A stretch of 64,000 nt of DNA, from NCBI GenBank assembly GCA_947359465.1, contig OX375879.1, positions 89,503,578-89,567,577 of the forward strand. Reading direction: 5' to 3'. Position 1 is the stretch's first letter; each line of letters opens with the position of its first letter. The stretch comes from Metellina segmentata (Eukaryota; Arthropoda; Arachnida; Araneae; Tetragnathidae). A model generated the notes under the pieces. The model was not told the origin of the DNA. It made no database searches and worked only from the letters and a program-made list of their open reading frames with translations. Shown piece after piece: positions 12,000 through 23,759 of the stretch. The position numbers were made by a program, and so were the translations under genes.

Positions 12000-12586
12000 A
12001 TGTTGGTTTATAAAAGTGTTTTAATGAAGCCATATTGTATTCACATAGAGGTCACAGATAATGACATTGATTCAATTTATGATAGCATTCTTTTAATCAA
12101 ATATTTAGCTGGTTATTGCCGTCATTCAGTTGTAAAAAGGATTAAATGTGAAAGTTATAGTGGCAATTTAGTTATTGAAAAACCACTAATTATTCATTCA
12201 GGCTTTCAGCATATCCATAATTGTGACAGATGTGGATTAAAGTACCCAGTTGAGGATGCTGTAAATGTCATAATGCATAATTTTACTGTACTGCAAAAAT
12301 TAATTTGGAGTGTGTTTGAGAGTGAATTTTTAAAGTATCAAACCAACGCTTGTTTGTTTTGCGTGCTACTCATGAAGTACTGATATCAAAGGATATTAGT
12401 ATTACATCATGCGAGCAGCATTCATCAACTAAAATTATGAAGTTGCTTTTGCGATCAGCTACAAATACACTTTTGAAAAACTATTGTAGGTCCAAAAATG
12501 ACAACATGACAAATTATCAAATAAAAGAAAACTCAAAACATTATCACATGATAAGAGGTAAAATTGTGTTTAATCCAGCGTTGTAA
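12000..12586 (+). pseudogene. Transposase C-terminal fragment (P/THAP9-like), frameshifted
   Basis: Two overlapping frames (12000-12383 and 12350-12586) together read as one protein segment of about 190 residues, so one frameshift lies near 12340. The first half has LIKYLAGYCRHSVVKRIKCE, resembling the L-x-Y-(I/V/L)-AGY-x8-K-x-L/I-x-C-E segment near the C-terminus of P-element/THAP9-like transposases, then a C-x-x-C-G-L-x-Y-P stretch equivalent to the usual GGL-x-x-P. The second half has EQHSSTKIMKLLLRSATNTL, a helix-rich tail that I recall from arthropod transposase-like proteins. The THAP domain and catalytic core are absent upstream. It is inferred to be a degraded DNA transposon; a domesticated gene is unlikely given the frameshift. 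Confidence 0.55.
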
Positions 12587-12599
12587 GTTTTCAATTTCC

Positions 12600-13790
12600 T
12601 CTCCGACTTTCCCTTTAAGGATGTCTAATGTAATTCAACCGAGTCTCTTCTTGGTTTTTTAATTGCCTAGTCAACTTCTTATCCAAGATCTTCGGGCACA
12701 TTCATTCTAATTATTTATGCATCTTCGGTTAGTTCGTCATTTCCCTTATATAATGTACTCTAAAAATGTTTTAATAAGAGTTAGAATTTTGTTAGATGCC
12801 TTGCCTACAGTAGCATTCATATTTAAACTTAGACATCAGTAAAAAAAAAGGAAAGCATCTTAATTTTTCTTTCTATTGCGTACATATTAAGAAAAACGTT
12901 TTTGTATTTTCATAACCAGTAATATGCTATTATATATAAATGAACAACTATAATATGCTTCAAGAGTCTCATTATAGAGAAGAATAGCTAAGAATGTAAA
13001 GTATAAAAAATTTGTTGTATGCTTTGTATGTAAATTTTGTGCATGTAATTTGTTGTATGTAAATATGCGCCTTTTCATGTATCCAAATACTAAGCTTGTA
13101 CATTAATAAAAGTAATTTTTATACAAATGGCTATTTCTTGGAGTATTTTTCTTAGTTTTAATAACCTTTTAAAAAAGTGCAATTGAAAAGTGTGTGTGTT
13201 GGGGAGGGGGGGGTAATATATTCACTAGTTATAATATTTTGATTGACTGACAGAAAATGTTTCTTGCTTCAAATGCAATATAAGGATTGAAAGCACATCA
13301 CTCAAAGGTAAGCACTGCTTCATTAAGATATATTTCCATTTTCTCCAACGTAGAGCAGGAGGATGGAAATGACAATGATTTTTTTTAATTGTACTGTGCG
13401 AAGTTCTTTTTCCAGTGGTAAATTATAAGTGCCATTTAAAATGTAATTTGCTTATTTTGATAATTGTTTTTACCTTCTGCTGGTGACGTCATAAACCAGC
13501 CAGACGGCTTTCTTCTCTAGGACGTAGTGTATCAGTTAGCTACCTCGCTCATGTGATAAGCATCTGCTTTGTTAGCATAAGGATAGAGATGAAAGAAACG
13601 TGGTCTCCATCTAGTCGCAGGAATTCAAAACTACCGACCAAAGATAGGATAAGGGCATACTGAATTCACCAAATCAAACATCTAATAAACAAAAATTCTG
13701 TATAAAATTGGTTGTTGCAAAAAAAAAAAAAAATAGAACTAAAAGCATTTGCAGTCAATGTAACAAAATATGTTTATGGAAAATGTACCT
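12600..13790. other. No gene seen
   Basis: AT-rich, with a short G run near 13201 and a 15-A run near 13720; nothing else recognised. Confidence 0.5.
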
Positions 13791-13799
13791 GTGAAATGT

Positions 13800-13990
13800 A
13801 AACGGTTTTATTCTATGTTATTTCCATGGAGATTTAGAATATAGTGATTTTGGAAATGCCATATCTCGCGCGTTTCACTCGTAACATCTAAACAACCAAT
13901 CAAAACAAATAGAAACTCCGCCTAGTCGTGACGTCACACATCCAATCAAAACTTTAATAGCCACAGAAATACACGAAAATCTAGCATTTT
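13800..13990 (+). repeat. Dispersed repeat with TGACGTCA, copy 1
   Basis: Aligns with 42383-42575 in the same orientation: TTATTTCCATGG(A/C)GATTT, then TGACGTCA, then CCAATCAAAACTTTAATAGC. Neither copy is coding. The family is not identified. Confidence 0.8.
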
Positions 13991-14426
13991 TTTTTATAAA
14001 ATGTTAAAAGTTTAGTGAAAAAATTGATTTTGTTTAAAAAAATATGTTATATCGATTTACCATTTTATAAATATGGTAATAGGTTCAAAATGTAGATCTG
14101 TACTGAAGTCATTTAATTTTAAAACAAATTCTTTATTATTAGACGTGACAAGAAATGTAATTTTCAAGAAAATATGTATTCGCCTTATAAACGTAGTGAT
14201 GAATATCTTAGCAAGTAATTTTGTCATCCTTCATTTAAAGATAGCGAAATTCGACAGTATCGCATGCCTGATGCAAGAATGAAACAAGTAAAAAAATACC
14301 GTTTGTTGACCATAAGTTCGGCGAGAGCATTCCACGTAGATTAGTCATTTTTATAAATTAAGTTGAGTATTTTTACATGAAAAAAAAAAAGAACATAAGA
14401 AAGGGAATTCCAAATCCCCTAAAAAT

Positions 14427-14687
14427 TGTCTTTTGTAGTAGTAACCTTAATGTCACCTTTCGTCATTTTGTAGCTTTGTAATACAGCAAGGGTTCGACTC
14501 ATGTGAAATGTATTACATGGATGGATAAGCATGCGTTGAATTTGTGTCCAACGTAAGTTATACAAATTATAAAGATGTTCAGAAAAGGAGTAAAAATATT
14601 ATTTTATTCCATGATTATATATTCTGATCATTTCTTCAATCTAGAATTAATCAATTCAATCCGAGTAAGGTCGGGTAATTTTGCTAG
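14427..14687 (+). mobile_element. Helitron 3' end, copy in plus orientation
   Basis: Ends in CCGAGTAAGGTCGGGTAATT followed by TTGCTAG|T: a small hairpin a few bases upstream of CTAG (14684-14687), with T as the next host base, as in Helitrons. The upstream 170 bp, with CTTTCGTCATTTTGTAGCTT, is the reverse complement of the region next to the end at 56545. The 5' end is not identified. Confidence 0.65.
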
Positions 14688-14689
14688 TT

Positions 14690-15090
14690 GAAAAGTAAAC
14701 GTGAAAGCTATAAAAATATTTTTTACCTCAAGCTACTGTAGTTAAGTTAGTTAAATATTAAATAATTTAAATATAATAAAGATAACAATTTTTTAAATGC
14801 TTGGCCAATTCACGAATGGGGTAGAATTTGCTACACGTTCAACGGGGAGGGATTTTCTATAAATGCTATTGCTACTCCGTTTGAGAAATGATTGATCCAT
14901 TATTATCAATACGTATTAAATTAAAATTTCATGATTTGCTTTGGCTCACTTTCTTTAATTGTACTACTTTTATAAAGCAAAAATTTTTGACGATTTTGCA
15001 TGTTGAAATAAATTAATGCATTTATCGTGGTCATTTTAACTAGACATTTAGCAGAACTCACAGTAGATAATTAAACATCCGCGTGGTTTC
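14690..15090. other. No gene seen
   Basis: AT-rich; nothing recognised. Confidence 0.5.
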
Positions 15091-15270
15091 GACGAGATAT
15101 CTCGTCCATCAATAACTGACTAAGTTCGCTAATAGATATCTTGTCATCAAGGTATTGACGAATTTCTTTTTACAATCACAAGATAAAAATGGTCAGTTTT
15201 CGAATATCGAGATATCTCGTCCATAGAGATCTGGCCAGTTTAGATAACGACGCGATACCTCGTCGAGAAA
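15091..15270. repeat. Repeat centred on CGAGATATCTCG palindromes
   Basis: A perfect 16-bp palindrome GACGAGATATCTCGTC (15091-15106), a second palindrome CGAGATATCTCG (15208-15219), and degenerate versions between and after (AGATATCTTG, CGCGATACCTCGTCGAG). The same palindrome recurs at 20888-20901 and 27317-27330. Confidence 0.75.
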
Positions 15271-16590
15271 ACCAACAGAAGGGTTAACAGACAATTAAAA
15301 ATTGACGAATTTCTTTGACTCTTTTGTTTTAATTGTGACACTTTTCTGTGGCACGGTACTGATAATTTTTCCACGTTCTTTGTAATTTGGATTTTAATAT
15401 AAAATTATTGTCACTCCAAGAAATTCAACGAAATAATTTAATAAATTTATATCTGGCACTTAAAACTCTTCTCTCGAATTAATATATCTATAATATGCTT
15501 GAATTTCATATAACGGTGCAGACACTTAGCTGAACGCGCAAAAGAGGGGGAAAAATCGCCATTGAATTCGAATAGGATTTAAGTAGCAGCTGATTTACTA
15601 TCCATCTGCAGTCGCCACTTAAGCTAAATATCATGAAAGTGGATTACGATGCTTCCGCATATCAGAGCACAGTACGCTCACAGTTCCCCAATGAGTGGGA
15701 GACTGAAGATTATGCACCTGACGGTTTCACCCCCAAGCTCCAGGTCATTGATTCCATTAATTCAACAGAAGTGTGGATTCGATAACGGGAAATGTGTACT
15801 CCGTACGTTTCATTCGAGTATATCGCGCTTACAAAGTAGGGATGAATTGCTTTTAAAGTTTAAAGATTTGAAAGTGTGGCTTGATTAAATTCGAATCCGC
15901 AAAAAGCATATCAGAAGTTTTGAAACATTAGTTATTTTAAATACGTAAGCCAATCTGATTACATAAGCTTAAATTGAATTAATGTCCACTTAAACTTTTT
16001 GTCGGTAATTTTTCCAAAATCTTGTTTTAGCAAGAGAGAGAGAAAAAAATTATAACTTTTTATACAATAACTAATTTTGAGAAACAGAAAATAATAAAAT
16101 ACATTAGAAAGCATGAAAATGTTACGCTTAAGGAGTTATTTCATATACCACTTTGGTATATTTCTTAAGTAATTATGTTTTAACTTTTTGATTATATCTC
16201 GACTAATTACGATTAATATACAGAATATATTTATTGAAGTCAAAGGAAATATTTGCTTTGAGCAAAAAATATAATTCCCTTTTTACGTATTTGAATTTCG
16301 GCATGCTATGGCAGTGACTTCGAACAGATTTTTACGATTTAAATATTTTGGAAGATATAGTTAATAGGCGTACATTTCTTAACATAATAACTATTGAAGG
16401 GCTTGTGTAATTTCAAAAGTTTCATGAATTAAATCATTGCAGTCTACTCACTGTAATTTTTCCGGCACGCGGTATAGTACCAGAAGCTAGGGGCCTAACT
16501 AAGGGAAGCCTAGCTAGACAGGGGCACATATTTGTTCTGTCACAGAAGTATATTCCAGTGCTGTGCGTTTGGAGTGAATGCTATCACGCA
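15271..16590. other. No gene seen
   Basis: AT-rich. The frame at 15649-15888 has no recognisable domain. Confidence 0.5.
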
Positions 16591-16603
16591 CTCCATCTTT
16601 GGA

Positions 16604-16752
16604 GTAATGGTAATGGTAATTTTAGTTAACGTCGTACTAGAGAAACACAACGGGCTATTGACGACGGTCTGGGATCAGTCCCTTAAGGGAAAGATACGAG
16701 GACAACACTTCGTAATTTTGAACCACGGTCAGATGACGAAGCAACACCCGAG
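16604..16752 (-). mobile_element. SINE subfamily A, 5'-truncated
   Basis: The core 3' half plus an ATTACCATTACCATTAC tail. A 13-bp target duplication CTC(C/T)ATCTTTGGA with one mismatch lies at 16591-16603 and 16753-16765. Confidence 0.85.
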
Positions 16753-16801
16753 CTCTATCTTTGGAATGATACGTTTAAAAAGTCAATCCTTCCTCTCATA
16801 T

Positions 16802-16886
16802 AGTTCCTTATACAAGTATTTCGTTTCATGTATTCCCTCAATTCGTATTGTAATACGAATTGAGGGGATACATGAAATTAAGGAAG
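16802..16886. repeat. Near-perfect hairpin, 26-bp arms, 2-nt loop
   Basis: Arms 16824-16849 and 16852-16877 are reverse complements except at one position that would still pair as G-U in RNA. The symmetry continues outward, less perfectly, through TTCCTTA (16804-16810) and TAAGGAA (16879-16885). It lies just downstream of a SINE and matches no family I know. Confidence 0.9.
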
Positions 16887-16929
16887 AATTGATGGAATAA
16901 AAGAAGAAGGGGGATAATAAAGGGAGGAT

Positions 16930-16996
16930 TGATTTTTAAGAATGTTAATTAATTAATTTTAAGAACGTTAACTTATTAATTTTAAGAATGTTAATT
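16930..16996 (+). repeat. Short imperfect tandem repeat
   Basis: Three imperfect units of the form TTTTAAGAATGTTAATTAAT. Confidence 0.75.
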
Positions 16997-17014
16997 AAAA
17001 TAGTGTGTTGTGTT

Positions 17015-17193
17015 TTATGGCAGAGGGGTCATATTTCGCCAAGCTGTGCCAAGCAGAAAATAAACAAAATCAAATAATGGACAAACACACATGAACGTTT
17101 TTACTGATGTTGATGCAGAGAAATTCGCCCTGGGAATAATCGAACCTTAGCCGCCTACAACTTGCAAGTTACTAGTGCAGTGAGCAAACTCAC
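17015..17193 (-). mobile_element. SINE class D, diverged
   Basis: On the minus strand: AGTTGTAGGCGGCTAAGGTT, CGATTATTCCCAGGGCGAAT, TTTCTC and later GGCACAGCTTGGCGAAATAT. The order matches the copies at 9318 and 53046. Confidence 0.6.
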
Positions 17194-17199
17194 ATTGGA

Positions 17200-17985
17200 C
17201 CACACAAGTTGCTAAAATTATCTTCTCAATAGTTTGGAGAGCTAACTGCACCGAAAATTTAAATTGGCAACAGCATTTTTATGAAAATAGGATACTAATT
17301 AGTAAATTTCACTCATTTAGTAATATATAATTTTAAATAGTGCATTTCATTTTAGACTGAGGGCTGTATAAGCTACATTTGCCCAGGTCCCAAAAAGTTC
17401 AACCTCGCTTCTTACAGAAGATTTGGCTTTTGCAAGTAGTGTTTCGTTACTACAATTAAATAAGACTATACAAGTTTATAATGCAGTTATGCATTTGCCT
17501 TTGTATGAATCTGAAAATAAAAATATACGGTATTTGATTTCCTTAGAGCGTTTTGTGTATCGTTGGGGAAAGCTCAATGGCTGAAATAATGTGCTCAGAA
17601 CTCAATACTAGGTGTTGAAATTAAAATAACAATGGAAAGTAACCTATTCTTAAAAACTGTAATACAACTTTTCCTAACGGTAGTTCATTCACTTTTTAGC
17701 CCCACGAAAACCGAACGATAGGCGAAAATTCCACGCTTTCCCCACAGAAAAACCATCTGTTCAAAATCGACAAATAAACAGGAATACCAAGTTCAAAAGA
17801 AATGGAAAAATGAAGTTAGAGAGAGAGAGAAATATAGTTATAAATATCACCCCGAAGGAAAAAATTCTCTTCCCCCTCTGATTGACATGTTTTCGTCAAA
17901 CTGACGCAATTCAATTGGAGATTTTTTCTCCCTAAAACGGATTTCATTTAGATACGGTGCTTTTTTCCCTTGCTCTTCAACACTA
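17200..17985. other. No gene seen
   Basis: AT-rich, with a short (GA)n near 17819; nothing else. Confidence 0.5.
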
Positions 17986-17987
17986 GA

Positions 17988-18582
17988 TTATCCTAACATT
18001 AGTCGGGGATACGAAATTTCGGGGTGGGAGAAGAGAAAAAAGGCAATAAATTGTAAGTGAGCCTCCTTCTCATAAAACCTCTCGATTTTGGTTAAAAACT
18101 CCTTTTTCATTTGTTTGCCGAGCCCCCACTCGCGAGGGGGGGGGGGCGCACGGGATTTTATTTTACTTTTTCCTGATTTCTGCTGAATGCCCCTCATTTC
18201 CGTGCACGCCGCCGCTTGATCCTGAAGCGAAGCGAATGACCTTTTGTCGGGGGCGAGAAACGGTGACGTAATGTTTGTAAGTGCTGAAGAGTGGTAGGGT
18301 TTTATATTGGACAAGTATTTCCGAGCTGTTGGGGTGTACCCCAACTTGAATCGGAAAGATAACGCAAACTTCTCCCCTGATAGTTTGAGTTTTGTCGCTC
18401 TGCGGTCGCGTCTTGCCATTGACCTTCTGATGAAAGCAGCCGAGTATGAGGGCACAGCTACGTGCCATTTCTTCAAGATGGTGGTCGTGGGAAAAAGCAC
18501 GGATCCTTATGTGGAATTAATTGTTGATTGGTCAAAGTGGTTATCGTGCGTGATAAAAAGCATTCATCACTTTCTTCGATAA
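17988..18582. other. GC-richer block with overlapping long frames
   Basis: The longest frame of the window lies here on the minus strand (17988-18500, 170 codons), opposite 101- and 91-codon frames in other phases. Several phases open at once is what raised GC and few AT-rich stops produce. No domain is recognisable. A promoter or untranslated exon is possible but unproved. Confidence 0.35.
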
Positions 18583-18589
18583 CTACTCA

Positions 18590-19560
18590 GTGCAAGTCGA
18601 TTGCTAAGCCCACGTCGCTTACCCTTCTGATATCTTACTACAGGGACTCCGCCCAAGTTCATCGATGCTATTTGTTAGACTAACACTAATTGGTCCATCC
18701 CTGATAAAGCTATTATCGCTTTAAAATTGAGTTGGTTGATTGGTCGATTGGGATTTTACGATCCAAGATCCAAAATTGGATAAGCTGTGCCAAAAGCAAC
18801 ACAACGGGCAATTGCAAGACAGTGAAATTGAAAAAATGCGATTAAAAAATCCCATTAGAATGGCAAACAGACCAACATTATGAGAGTAATAAGACAGAAG
18901 TATAAAAACTTAAAAACGATACAAAAGCTTAAGCCCCACTAGAGAAAGTATATACGTTCACCTCACCATTATAAAAAGTAAAATACAATACTGAAATGCA
19001 TTGACGTTATGCGGGGTTTAAAATTGGGTAAAAAATAATTTTCTGGGTTTCTGCACAGGTTTTCACTCTAGCGCCAATCCTCGCCTCTATATCAAAAATT
19101 AAACATTAACGTGCATATAACTTACACACAATTTAGTATTTTTTAGTGTAAAGACAAAAATAGATTCCCTGTCCACCCAAACTAATTTAACGGTAATTGC
19201 AACTAGAAAATTGCATGCAACTGATTTACTTGCTATCAACAATAATCACGTTCTTTTTTTTTACGTAATTCGCTTCAGCCATTTGAAAGTGTTGGTAGAT
19301 ATCTCAATGTTAAGCATCTGCATAATGTTCGTCTTATGTAATATACCTAAATGGAAATGAAATTTTTAATTTTTGGAGGAAATTTTACTTTGCGAGTAGA
19401 ATAACAAAAGCTGAAAAAGGTAGGTGCGTTAAATAATTATTAAAAAAATACTACACTAGTTTAATAACAAGCAACTTCACTCAAAAATCACCAAAACGCG
19501 AGTAATCTAAAACTTTTCACTACAAATACGAACTTTCAAACAGACTGAAACTTAGCAAAG
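18590..19560. other. No gene; one tiny SINE relic
   Basis: The 21 bases at 18794-18814 match the shared SINE 3' end (AGCAACACAACGGGCAATTG). The rest is AT-rich with nothing recognised. Confidence 0.5.
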
Positions 19561-20075
19561 AAACAAGTTATCCGAGCTCATCAACGCATGGCCTTGAACT
19601 CGAATGTTGCACATTTGATGTTGCACTTTCCGGAACGATGCATTGTCGTGGATATAGTGGGAACTCAATCTCATGTACACAGCCGCTACTGATAAGATAA
19701 TTTCCGATATTTACCAAACACAAACACATCGTTGGTAGGAAGACCCTTCTCTCGGAAGGAAAACCCGCAAGACGTCCGCTCTTAAATCCAGCGTCGCCCG
19801 TCCCCAGGGAGAGATCGTTCGCATATTTATATCTCTGTTTATTCCATGCTAGGGGAGAGGAAAGTGCGTGCGAATAACTCAACATCCCCCCTCCCATTAA
19901 AGCAAGGGCAATGAGACTTCCCAAAAAATGGGATTCGGGGTGGGACGACGGCCATTTGTTTTTTTGACCAGTGTCGTAGTGTTATTAAAATGTATGTCCC
20001 GGATCGTGACACGTGCGGCCACCCTAAAATATAGTAGCTATAAATCTCTTTTATGGGTTTTTATCAGCGCCGCCG
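19561..20075. other. GC-richer block, no supported gene
   Basis: A 118-codon minus frame (19568-19924) has no recognisable domain. The block adjoins the duplicated unit that follows. Confidence 0.35.
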
Positions 20076-20079
20076 CCGC

Positions 20080-20420
20080 ATCCCTGACGAATAGACGCGG
20101 CCACACTCGTCAATGGCATCAGGGCGATTTACGGATTCTGCCCGTGAGAACGAGGAAAAACAGACTCCGATTGCGCGCTGGAGATTGGGAGGATTATCGC
20201 CAGAAATACCTTTCCTCTTCCATCCTTGGCGCAAGTGTTCTCTGTTTTTCAATGTTAACTGCACGGCTGTTTGCTGAGTGCGTGGCGAGTTTTCGTTTTA
20301 ATAAAACCTACGACAACATTCAAGTCAGCGCACTTCTTTTTTTTCGTTTGAGGGTGGTTTAAATGCGACCGTTTCTCTGAGGTCCACTTCTCTTTCGTGT
20401 AATACAAAATAATGGATAAA
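20080..20420 (+). repeat. Locally duplicated block, copy 1
   Basis: The segments CACTCGTCAATGGCATCAGG, TATCGCCAGAAATACCTTT and AATAAAACC(T)ACGA recur in order at 21095-21870 and 23760-24100. The 144-codon frame spanning this block (19928-20362) is not preserved: the copy near 21150 differs by a net indel that is not a multiple of three. I therefore do not call it a gene. Confidence 0.8.
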
Positions 20421-21090
20421 TTTTTTTCAACCCCTCTGATGGTTTTCCTTTGAGTGAAGTTGTGTGATAAATTATAAGTTTTGACCACAATATTAGAAGC
20501 AGTGTTTAAAAAAAAATCATTGCAATGAGACAAACCAAACAGCACAGTACGCAAAACAGAGATGTCCTTTTTTTTTAACTCGCTTCAAAAATTTTTTTGT
20601 AAGTCTCAGATTGAAAGAATAGTGAACCATCCACATGATTTTTGAACCATTTTATGAGTGTTACATTTAAGTCAAATAGAAAAAGAAAGTTTATCATTTT
20701 ATTAACCATCTTGGTGGTTTATCTTTATGTCAAACACAACCTTGTAGTGACCAGGCCGATGACTGGCGTTAGTTCTGCACAAGGAACAATTTATTTTTCC
20801 AACTCGGATCTTCATTACCTTGGAGTACATGGGACAGTTTTGCCTTAACGAGGTGCCACGTTCTTAGCAAAATCGACCAGATCTTGAACGAGATATCTCG
20901 TCGAAGCATTTGGAGTGTTAAAGATAAGATATACTTTTTAAAGATTCGATCGAAGGAGTTTAGGTCCTTTTCAAAAAGTAAAAAAGGAAAGTAAGACTTC
21001 AACTGCAAGACCAGAAGCTCATATTTAGAGAAGCTCCTACCAAATCAAAGAATTAGCAAAAATTATCACATTAATAATTTTTTTTTAAAC
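20421..21090. other. No gene; one CGAGATATCTCG palindrome
   Basis: Contains ACGAGATATCTCGT at 20888-20901, part of the palindrome repeat family. Frames here are chance. Confidence 0.5.
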
Positions 21091-21094
21091 GCAC

Positions 21095-21870
21095 CCCTGT
21101 CGAATAGATGTGACTACACTCGTCAATGGCATCAGGGTACTTTGCGGATTCTGCCCGCGAGACCGAGAAACTGACTCGATTGCCCAGGTGTGATTGCGAG
21201 AGGGTGAGGTAAGTTTAATTAACGTCATACTAGAGCAACACAACGGACTATTGACAACGGTCCGGGATTAATCCCCTAAGGAAAAGACTTGAGGACAACA
21301 CCACGTAATTTTGAACCACGGTCAGATGACGAGGCAACACTTGAGCTGGCACCCCACTCCAAACTTCCACAACAACCCAATGTGAGGACTTTCGGCTCAG
21401 ATCGATTTAAGGTGCACCAGCCGCCTCTGCATCATACGCTTACAAATATCCATACTCTCTGACCCGGATTCGAACCAGGAACCTTACCATCTAGAGGCTA
21501 AAACCTTAACCTTTTGACTACGGCCGGTACACCAGTTGCACCATGATCGCGCCAAGACAGAATTTAGATTACGGCCGTTACAGCAGCTGTGCCTTGAACG
21601 TTGTAAGAAAAGTGGCAACAAACGAGTCGCGCTTGTTATAGCTAAGCAGTAGTCAAAAGATTAACCACCAGACCAGCGTTGATTGGCGTGAGATTGTGAG
21701 ACCTTATCGCCAGAAATACCTTTTCTTTTCCATCCTTAGCGCAAGTGTTCTTTTCTGCTTTTCAATGCTAGCTTCTAGGATGAAACAAACAAATGCTTGA
21801 AATCGAAGAGAAACAAATCCTATATATATAGTAATTGAAACATTTCAACATATTTCTTTTTTGTTAAACT
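21095..21870 (+). repeat. Locally duplicated block, copy 2 (split by a SINE)
   Basis: Its left part (21095-21207) matches 20084-20175 and its right part (21690-21775) matches 20185-20265. The SINE A at 21208-21532 and further tRNA-head-like debris sit between them. The stretch 21755-21870 also matches 23790-23900. Confidence 0.8.
21208..21532 (-). mobile_element. SINE subfamily A, full length
   Basis: Minus-strand order: tRNA-like head with GGTTCGAATCCGGGTCAG, an A-type linker (AAGCGTATGATGCAGAGGCG), the core, and the 3' end with CTAGTATGACGTTAATT. The head is degraded upstream of the B box. It splits the duplicated block around it. Confidence 0.88.
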
Positions 21871-21929
21871 ATAAATAGAAAAGTGACCAGAATAACATCA
21901 TACTTTCGTCTTTCATAGAAAAATGCCAA

Positions 21930-23330
21930 ATCGTGTGAGTAAAATATTTTTAAAAAACCTTTTTGCCATTTTTATATTTTTTACAACTTACTTTAAGCTA
22001 TAAAATGACGAAAGTTAACAGTAAGGTAACTAATACAAAAGAGTATTTTGAGGAAAGATTAGGAATATTCTCTCACAAGTTCTTTTCCTGCAAAATTGCT
22101 CAATTCAATTCGCAAAAATGACAATTCTCCGGCGAATATATATCCTCCCGCTCCCATAGTTTACCTACCAATATTTTCTGACTTGTGGCACTCTTGCACC
22201 AGGCATACGACGTTATCAAATTTCAAAATATTTAAGGCAATGATGACAAATTGATTTGATAAGGTATTCATTTGTATTTTTTAAAGCGAATTAATTTTTT
22301 TTTTGAAAATTACGTTTTATGCCACGTTTGATAAAGGAACTCTTAGAATTTAATGTATTAAGTACATACAAAGCCAAGTAATCTATTACAATTATAAAAA
22401 AAAAGGGCTAATAGTTATTTTTTTAAATAAGTCATTATTACAAAGAGTTTTTAATACTACAAAAGTCCTAGTTCAGATTTTTAACATTAATATTCTTCCA
22501 ATAACTGCAAAATTGCACTTAAAATTCTTTTTATTTTGACTTACCTTACACTTTGAATTTAATACTTTGTAGTGGTGTTATATATGAAGTAACAATTAAA
22601 AAAAAAAAGAATATTTAATAAATTTTTAACAGAAAACAACGGAATAAAACTTAAGTTCTTAAAAAAAGTTATTCTGAAGATATTAATTCATATTTATTTT
22701 TTATCCCGTTATATCTTATAGTTGCCACAGTTAACATCTAAAAAGTGGACGAAATTCAAAATACAATTTTAGTTCCGTGCGAAAAATAAACCCAGAAAAT
22801 ATCAATGCACGTAGTCAAAGAACGCGCGTTGCAAAATGTCGTGTGCTACAAATATGCAGAAACCGTTTAGGTTTCGAAAATGAAAAATAAAGTTGAAAAT
22901 AATGTATCGGAACCAAAATTCTGTAAAAATAGTTTTTGAAAAATGTTTTTTCACCAGTACTGGTAAAATAATCCAAGTAACACAATGCTCAATATACACT
23001 CCAAAACTACCAAATTATAGTCAACTTGAGTAGTTATTCAGTTGTTGCATGAAACTTATCTAAATATGTAAGCAAAGAAAATTTCACTAATGTCTTCACT
23101 AAATTGTGATGTATAAAACTGTAGACGATGTAGAAAAATATATGGGATGAAATCTATGTGATACTTGTACAAACACTCAACCAATATCAGACATAAGACA
23201 GTAAGACGGACAGGCAGACTAACGCAACAAAATTCAGTAACAAATGAGTGTAAGTACTCATAGTATGTAAAGTTTCATAAAAATATATAACAAAGTACAA
23301 CCACTCCATTTTTTTTTATATAAATCTTTA
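21930..23330 (-). mobile_element. Helitron-like repeat, copy 3
   Basis: Shares with 3650-5340 and 56640-58900 the same ordered landmarks: TATAAAATGACGAAAG, CTGCAAAATTGCACTTAAAA, TGCACGTAGTCAAAGAACG, AGTACTGGTAAAATAATCCA and AATCTATGTGATACTTGTAC. No hairpin end is preserved. Non-coding. Confidence 0.65.
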
Positions 23331-23400
23331 TTTTCCGATAGAAAAGTGGAAATTCGTGTGAGATTGGGATGAAAATAACAGAAAACGTTGGATCTTAATT

Positions 23401-23669
23401 GAGGCTATCGGAGCAAGTGGCCTAACCCATAAAAACCAGAAAATTATATTATTACCTCTTATTACGATCCTTTACTGTATTTGAAAACGCAGGTTCAAGT
23501 CTTCTAAAATTACATAACTTATTATTAATCACTGATAAATAAATAAATTATCAGAATCTCAAATCATAATGTAGAAAAATATAAATATATAAAAAGTGGG
23601 GGCAAGAAATTCGCTTTCTTCTCCATTGAGGTTTTTAGTGGGTTAGGCTACTCTTATATTGATAGCCTC
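23401..23669. mobile_element. MITE family with GAGGCTATC ends, copy 1
   Basis: Ends GAGGCTATC...GATAGCCTC, with the inverted repeat continuing to GGCCTAACCCA / GTGGGTTAGGC. It is flanked by AATT on both sides (23397-23400 and 23670-23673), a 4-bp duplication. Confidence 0.8.
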
Positions 23670-23759
23670 AATTTATATGATTGACTCTTGCTTCGAATAT
23701 TACTTGAAGAAATTAAAGTGAAAATACGTTAATGAAAATTAATCATAGAAATACTTTTG

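Noticed and set aside
17988..18500. 170-codon minus-strand frame, the longest in the window
   Set aside because: No domain, basic low-complexity stretches, and competing frames in other phases; expected in a GC-richer block.
19928..20362. 144-codon plus-strand frame
   Set aside because: The duplicated copy at 21095 has a net indel that breaks the frame, so there is no sign of coding constraint.
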